Origin: Candidatus Tectimicrobiota bacterium
GTDB lineage: Bacteria > Tectomicrobia > Entotheonellia > Entotheonellales > Entotheonellaceae
Length of the DNA: 64,000 nucleotides
Assembly: GCA_026005175.1 (NCBI GenBank)
Contig: BPKO01000003.1
Span: 186,001 to 250,000 of the forward strand
Direction: 5' to 3'
The notes below the pieces were generated by a model. That model made no database searches and was not told the origin of the DNA. It saw only the letters and a program-made list of their open reading frames with translations. Positions 60,517 to 64,000 of this stretch are shown here, in pieces (the stretch's first letter is position 1; each line of letters opens with the position of its first letter). Both the position numbers and the translations under genes were made by a program.

Positions 60517-60897
60517 ATGACCCGTTACTCCGACCTGGTGCAGGAACACTTCGAGCGCCCGCGCAACGTGGGAGAAATTCCCAACCCCGACGCCGAGGCG
60601 GTGGTCAGCAACCCGGCCTGCGGCGACACCATGCACCTTTACTTGCGGATCGAGGGCGACCGCATCGTCGAGGCCAAGTTCAAGACCATGGGCTGCCCGG
60701 CGGCGATTGCCGCCAGCTCGGTCACCACGGAAATGCTCATCGGCCGCCGCATCGAAGAGGCCTTGGCCATCACCCGCGCCGAGGTGAGCGCCGCCCTGGG
60801 CGGCCTCAGCCCCCAGAAAGTCCACTGCTCGGTGCTTTCCGAAGACGCCATCAAAGCCGCCTTGCGCCGCTATCGCCCTCGCCAAACGGAGGGCTAG
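60517..60897 (+). CDS. iscU: Iron-sulfur cluster scaffold IscU/NifU N-terminal type
   Basis: A 126-residue scaffold with the three conserved Cys: Cys35 in 'SNPACGDTMHLYLR', one in 'FKTMGCPAAIAASSV' and one in 'KVHCSVLSEDAIKAAL'. The Asp next to the first Cys is present. It receives sulfur from NifS and builds 2Fe-2S or 4Fe-4S clusters, as needed by the adjacent nuo genes. TAGGAGG precedes the ATG. Its TAG stop shares the tetranucleotide CTAG with the convergent nuoD stop. Confidence 0.92.
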   Translation: MTRYSDLVQEHFERPRNVGEIPNPDAEAVVSNPACGDTMHLYLRIEGDRIVEAKFKTMGCPAAIAASSVTTEMLIGRRIEEALAITRAEVSAALGGLSPQKVHCSVLSEDAIKAALRRYRPRQTEG

Positions 60898-62051
60898 CGG
60901 TCGATTTCACCCAGCACGATGTCGAGGCTGCCGACGATGGCCACCGCGTCGGCGATGAGGCCGCCGCGGCCGATGGCGTCGATGGCGCTGATGGCGGTAA
61001 AGCAAGGCGAGCGCCCCTTGCAACGCAGGGGCTTTTCCGAGCCGTCGCTGACGATGTAGAAGCCGATTTCGCCGCGCGGCGACTCGGTGCGCATAAACGC
61101 GTCGCCTTCAGGAGGGCGCACGCGCCGGGGCATCGCCTCGTTGGGGTCGCCACCGGGCAGCTGGTCGAGGGCCTGGCGCAGGATCTTGATCGACTCGAGC
61201 ATTTCCCGCACCCGCACCATGTAGCGATCCCAGGCCGCCCCCAGCGTCCCGAACTCCCCGGTGCCCACCGGCACGTCAAAGTCAAAGCGGTCGTAAATAC
61301 AGTAGGGCTCTTCCTTGCGCAGGTCCCAGCGCACCCCGCTGCCGCGCAGGTTGGGTCCCCCTACCCCGTAGCTGATGGCCACGTCGGGGGGCAAGACGCC
61401 GATGTTGGCGGTGCGCTCGATGAAGATCTGGTTGAACGACAAGAGGTCGTTGAGCTCCTTTACCCGCGGCTCGAAGTAGTCGAGGAACTCCATGGCCTTC
61501 TCGGCAAAGCCCGGCGGCAAGTCCTGCATCACCCCGCCGATCCACAGGTAGTTGTAGAGGAGCCGGGCGCCGCTGGCCCACTCAAAGAGGTCGAGGATCT
61601 TTTCCCGGTCGCGGAAGCACCACAGAAAGGGCGTCACCGCCCCGGTATCCAGGCCGTAGGTGCCCACCGCCAGCAGATGGCTGGCAATGCGCTGAAACTC
61701 GGCCATGATGACGCGGATGTACTGCAGGCGCTCGGGCAAGTCGGTCAGCCCCATCAGCTTTTCCACCGTCAGCACGTAGCCCAGCTCCATGCTCATCGCC
61801 GCCACGTAGTCCATGCGGTCGACGTAGGGGATGACCTGGGGATACGTCATCGCCTCGGCGTGCTTTTCAAAGCAGCGGTGCAGGTAGCCAATGTGGGGGG
61901 TGATGCGCTTGATGAGCTCCCCGTCGGTTACCAGCTCCAGCCGCAACACGCCGTGCGTGCTCGGGTGCTGCGGCCCCATCTGCAAGATGAGGTCGTCCCC
62001 CTGCCGCTCGTAACTCAGGTGGTACTCTCCGGCAACCAGCTGCGTCACCAT
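60894..62051 (-). CDS. nuoD: NADH-quinone oxidoreductase subunit D
   Basis: A 385-residue 49-kDa-type subunit that lines the quinone pocket of complex I. It has 'MGPQHPSTHGVLRLELVTDG', the quinone-site His-containing 'PHIGYLHRCFEKHAEAMTYP', 'SHLLAVGTYGLDTGAVTPFL' and the C-terminal 'VAIVGSLDIVLGEIDR'. It is not fused to NuoC. The start lies 19 bp after the nuoI stop. In this cluster, nuoD follows nuoI instead of nuoC. Confidence 0.95.
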   Translation of the reverse strand: MVTQLVAGEYHLSYERQGDDLILQMGPQHPSTHGVLRLELVTDGELIKRITPHIGYLHRCFEKHAEAMTYPQVIPYVDRMDYVAAMSMELGYVLTVEKLMGLTDLPERLQYIRVIMAEFQRIASHLLAVGTYGLDTGAVTPFLWCFRDREKILDLFEWASGARLLYNYLWIGGVMQDLPPGFAEKAMEFLDYFEPRVKELNDLLSFNQIFIERTANIGVLPPDVAISYGVGGPNLRGSGVRWDLRKEEPYCIYDRFDFDVPVGTGEFGTLGAAWDRYMVRVREMLESIKILRQALDQLPGGDPNEAMPRRVRPPEGDAFMRTESPRGEIGFYIVSDGSEKPLRCKGRSPCFTAISAIDAIGRGGLIADAVAIVGSLDIVLGEIDR

Positions 62052-62070
62052 CGGCCGTGCCTTCCTTCTC

Positions 62071-62607
62071 TCAGTTGGCCGCTACCGCCGCTTTCTTCTT
62101 GGTCTTCTTGGCGGCTTCTTCTTCCTCGAAGCGGCGCGCTTTTTCTTCGAGTTCCGGGATCTTTTCGGGCGGGATCTTGGCAAAGTGATAGATGAGGTCA
62201 AAGCGGTCAGGCGCCGCGTCTTCGTAACTCGGGGTCATGTAAATGCACTCGGTAGGGCAGGGAATGGTGCACAGGTTACAGTAGCAGCACTTGGCCATGT
62301 CGATGTCGAACTTGGTGACGTGAAAGCGCACTTTGTGGCCGGTGCTCGCCTCGCGCTCGTCTTCGGGGACGGCTTTGATCAAGTCGATGGTGATGCACTC
62401 CACCGGACAGGCCCGCTCGCACTGCCGGCAGCCGATGCAGTCGTCGATGTTGACAAACAGCTGCATGCGGGAGTTGGGCGGCAAGGTCCAGCGCTCGTCC
62501 GGGTACTGCACGGTCACCGCCGGGATGAAGAGGTGCCGCCACGTCAACCGCATGCCGACCAGGACCGTCCAGAAGGCATTCCAGATGTTGAGCAAGTATT
62601 GACGCAT
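62071..62607 (-). CDS. nuoI: NADH-quinone oxidoreductase subunit I
   Basis: A 178-residue ferredoxin-like subunit with two 4Fe-4S motifs, 'CIGCRQCERACPVECI' and 'CCYCNLCTIPCPTECI', which pass electrons toward cluster N2. The N-terminal helix anchors it to the membrane arm. The last 30 residues ('FEEEEAAKKTKKKAAVAAN') form a Lys/Ala-rich tail reminiscent of the NuoB extension. It sits between nuoC and nuoD, with short gaps and AAGGAAG before the ATG. Confidence 0.95.
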   Translation of the reverse strand: MRQYLLNIWNAFWTVLVGMRLTWRHLFIPAVTVQYPDERWTLPPNSRMQLFVNIDDCIGCRQCERACPVECITIDLIKAVPEDEREASTGHKVRFHVTKFDIDMAKCCYCNLCTIPCPTECIYMTPSYEDAAPDRFDLIYHFAKIPPEKIPELEEKARRFEEEEAAKKTKKKAAVAAN

Positions 62608-62622
62608 CCCGTCTTCCTTGTC

Positions 62623-63159
62623 CTAAGGCTCCTGTTCTTGCGTGCGGTAGACCTCGAGCCCGGTCTGCGGCGGATCCCCCACGTACGGCACGCGCACGCC
62701 GTGGTAGAACTCCTGTACCTGGTAGTCTTTGAGCAACGGATGGCCTTCCCAGTCGTCGGGCAGGAGGATGCGGCGCAGATCGGGGTGGTGGGCAAAGCGA
62801 ATGCCAAAGAGATCGTACACCTCTCGCTCGTGCCACTCGGCGGTGCGCCAGATGTCGCAGACCGTCGGCACTTCTCCCCCCTGGCGGGGCACTTCCACTT
62901 TGAGCACGATCTTGTGGCGCCGGCTCATCGAAAAGAGGTGGTATACGACTTCCAGGTGCTTGCCAGGACCATAGTCGACGCCGCTCAGGCACATGAGGAG
63001 GTCGAACTGCAGCTGCGGATCGTGCCGCAGATACTCTGCTACCTCGTGGATGGCCGCAGCGGCCACCCGCACGCTGGGATCGACGGCCTTGGCGTTGAAG
63101 CCCAGGATCTGGTCGCCAAAGCGCTCCTGCAACCGCTGGTAGATCTCTTCGGCGGTCAT
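62623..63159 (-). CDS. nuoC: NADH-quinone oxidoreductase subunit C
   Basis: A 178-residue 30-kDa-type subunit with the signature 'RTAEWHEREVYDLFGIRFAH' and 'PDLRRILLPDDWEGHPLLKD'. It packs against NuoD in the peripheral arm of complex I. It is separate from NuoD. It lies 10 bp after the nuoB stop and 15 bp before nuoI. Confidence 0.95.
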   Translation of the reverse strand: MTAEEIYQRLQERFGDQILGFNAKAVDPSVRVAAAAIHEVAEYLRHDPQLQFDLLMCLSGVDYGPGKHLEVVYHLFSMSRRHKIVLKVEVPRQGGEVPTVCDIWRTAEWHEREVYDLFGIRFAHHPDLRRILLPDDWEGHPLLKDYQVQEFYHGVRVPYVGDPPQTGLEVYRTQEQEP

Positions 63160-63169
63160 CGCATTACCC

Positions 63170-64000
63170 CTAGGCCTCGCTGCCGCTTACCGGCTTGCCC
63201 GCCTTGGCGCGCATGGCGCGCGACTTGGCCCGCGCCACCAAAATCCGCTCTTCCTTCGTCAGCTCCTTAAACGGCTTGCGCAGCAGCTCCTCGGGCACCT
63301 CTGCCAGCGGGTCCACCGCCGCTTCCGCTGCCGGAGCCGCCGCCTCCGCAGGCGCCGCTTCGGCAACCGGCGCTTCCTCTTTTGCCGCCCGCGCCGGTGC
63401 GGTCTCGGCCTTGCTGGCCACCGGCACCCCCGCCTTGGCGCGCATGGCGCGCGACTTGGCCCGCGCCACCAAAATCCGCTCTTCCTTCGTCAGCTCCTTA
63501 AACGGCTTGCGCAGCAGCTCCTCGGGCACCTCTGCCAGCGGCTCCACCGCCGCTTCCGCTGCCGGAGCCGCCGCCTCCGCAGGCGCCGCTTCGGCAACCG
63601 GCGCTTCCTCTTGTGCCGCCCGCGCCGGTGCGGTCTCGGCCTTGCTGGCCACCGGCACCCCCGCCTTGGCGCGCATGGCGCGCGACTTGGCCCGCGCCAC
63701 CAAAATCCGCTCTTCTTTCGTCAGCTCCTTAAACGGCTTGCGCAGCAGCTCCTCGGGCACTTCCACGTCTTCGGCGGCGGCAGCCGGCGCTGCCACTTTC
63801 TCCGGAGCGGCTTTCTTGGGCGCCTCTTTCTTGGGAGCGGCTTTCTTGGGCGCCGCCTTGGCCGCCGCGGCCGCCGCCTTGGCCGCCAGCTGCGGCGCCG
63901 GGCGGATCAGCTTTTCCGGTTCCTTGGGGCGCACGCGGAAGGCGCCGACGCGGATCTTCTCTTGTAGCCTGAGGAACGCTTCCAGCAAGGCTTCAGGCCG
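63170..64000 (-). CDS. nuoB: NADH-quinone oxidoreductase subunit B, 3' part, with repeat extension (partial)
   Basis: The gene runs off the right edge, so only its last 276 codons are seen. The first visible residues, 'RPEALLEAFLRLQEKIR', are the conserved end of NuoB (after the last N2-cluster Cys in 'GCPPRPEALL', outside the window). NuoB normally ends shortly after this point. Here about 250 more residues follow: an Ala/Lys/Pro linker ('KAAPKKAAPKKEAPKKAAPE'), then three copies of 'VPEELLRKPFKELTKEERIL' plus 'VARAKSRAMRAKAG', separated by Ala/Glu/Pro-rich spacers. There are no Cys or membrane segments. The stop is 10 bp before nuoC. The extension's role is unknown. Confidence 0.85.
   Translation of the reverse strand, partial: RPEALLEAFLRLQEKIRVGAFRVRPKEPEKLIRPAPQLAAKAAAAAAKAAPKKAAPKKEAPKKAAPEKVAAPAAAAEDVEVPEELLRKPFKELTKEERILVARAKSRAMRAKAGVPVASKAETAPARAAQEEAPVAEAAPAEAAAPAAEAAVEPLAEVPEELLRKPFKELTKEERILVARAKSRAMRAKAGVPVASKAETAPARAAKEEAPVAEAAPAEAAAPAAEAAVDPLAEVPEELLRKPFKELTKEERILVARAKSRAMRAKAGKPVSGSEA
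63201..63770 (-). repeat. Tandem 231-bp coding repeat in nuoB extension
   Basis: Two complete 231-bp units (63201-63431 and 63432-63662) differ at only two positions by eye. A third copy (63663 to about 63764) has one difference before it diverges. Each unit encodes 77 residues: a 34-residue charged helix-like core plus an Ala/Glu/Pro-rich spacer. The period is a multiple of three, so copy-number change keeps the frame. Confidence 0.92.

Noticed and set aside
60894-60897. CTAG shared by the iscU and nuoD stops as a special site
   Set aside because: CTAG supplies a TAG stop on both strands, so tightly packed convergent genes can share it by chance.
63201-63770. CRISPR array or mobile repeat
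   Set aside because: The 231-bp units are in frame inside nuoB and abut without spacers, so this is a protein repeat.

Overview
The window is a dense stretch of bacterial chromosome, high in GC (roughly two thirds by eye), with short intergenic gaps, many 4-base gene overlaps and clear Shine-Dalgarno sequences. It reads as an aerobic or facultative heterotroph. It has complex I genes, a fused PutA, glycolate oxidase, a branched-chain-type ABC importer and aromatic-ring dioxygenase homologues. An MlaE (outer-membrane lipid asymmetry) fragment and a possible bacterial serine palmitoyltransferase suggest a Gram-negative-type lineage. I cannot name the phylum from sequence alone. No rRNA, tRNA, CRISPR array, prophage or intact transposase is visible.

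Layout. 0.3-5.8 kb: an arylsulfotransferase-like protein divergent from a LigB/LigA-type extradiol dioxygenase pair, then an acetolactate-synthase-like ThDP enzyme and a CaiB-type CoA-transferase. 5.9-12.9 kb: putA and a regulatory block containing a sigma-54 enhancer-binding protein, a zinc-finger anti-sigma-like protein, a thioredoxin behind a sigma-54 promoter with paired 16-bp palindromes upstream, an ECF sigma factor and a STAS protein. 13-15.6 kb: a GH63-type glycoside hydrolase of visibly lower GC, broken by one base. 15.9-18.4 kb: a membrane protein with five NPC motifs coupled to a second ECF sigma factor, followed by a degraded scar holding an mlaE fragment and a glycine-zipper fragment. 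18.4-30.6 kb: thiol oxidoreductase, amidase, HAD hydrolase, LLM flavoprotein, a five-gene Liv-type ABC importer with an alcohol dehydrogenase, a CobW GTPase and an MFS carrier. 30.6-41.8 kb: a kinase-aldolase pair, alkA, a structured RNA candidate ending in a strong terminator in front of a 63-residue protein, cca, a phosphoesterase, ilvE, an M20 hydrolase, small basic proteins, an XRE regulator and comF. 41.9-48.8 kb: glcDEF, a nucleoside hydrolase-ribokinase fusion and a DedA protein. 48.8-58.3 kb: an epimerase and serine-palmitoyltransferase-like pair, thiL, leuS, an AIR-synthase/HypE-like protein, and an amgK/murU-like pair. 58.3-64 kb: a histone-deacetylase-family protein, nifS-iscU, and nuoBCID.

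Working together. glcDEF form one glycolate dehydrogenase. The Liv genes form one importer. nifS-iscU build Fe-S clusters of the kind that nuoB, nuoI and glcF need. The nucleoside hydrolase and ribokinase halves of one chain catalyse consecutive steps. amgK and the MurU-like enzyme fit cell-wall sugar recycling. Four genes (GH63, a small ORF before ilvE, leuS, HDAC-like) each carry one apparent extra C/G in a C/G run. The shared signature, including in the essential leuS, points to sequence errors rather than four pseudogenes.

The most unusual items are the long C-terminal extension on NuoB, made of nearly identical 77-residue repeats; the sigma-54 enhancer/promoter architecture at trxA; the structured leader/terminator at 34.0-34.2 kb; and the NPC-repeat membrane protein with its ECF sigma factor.
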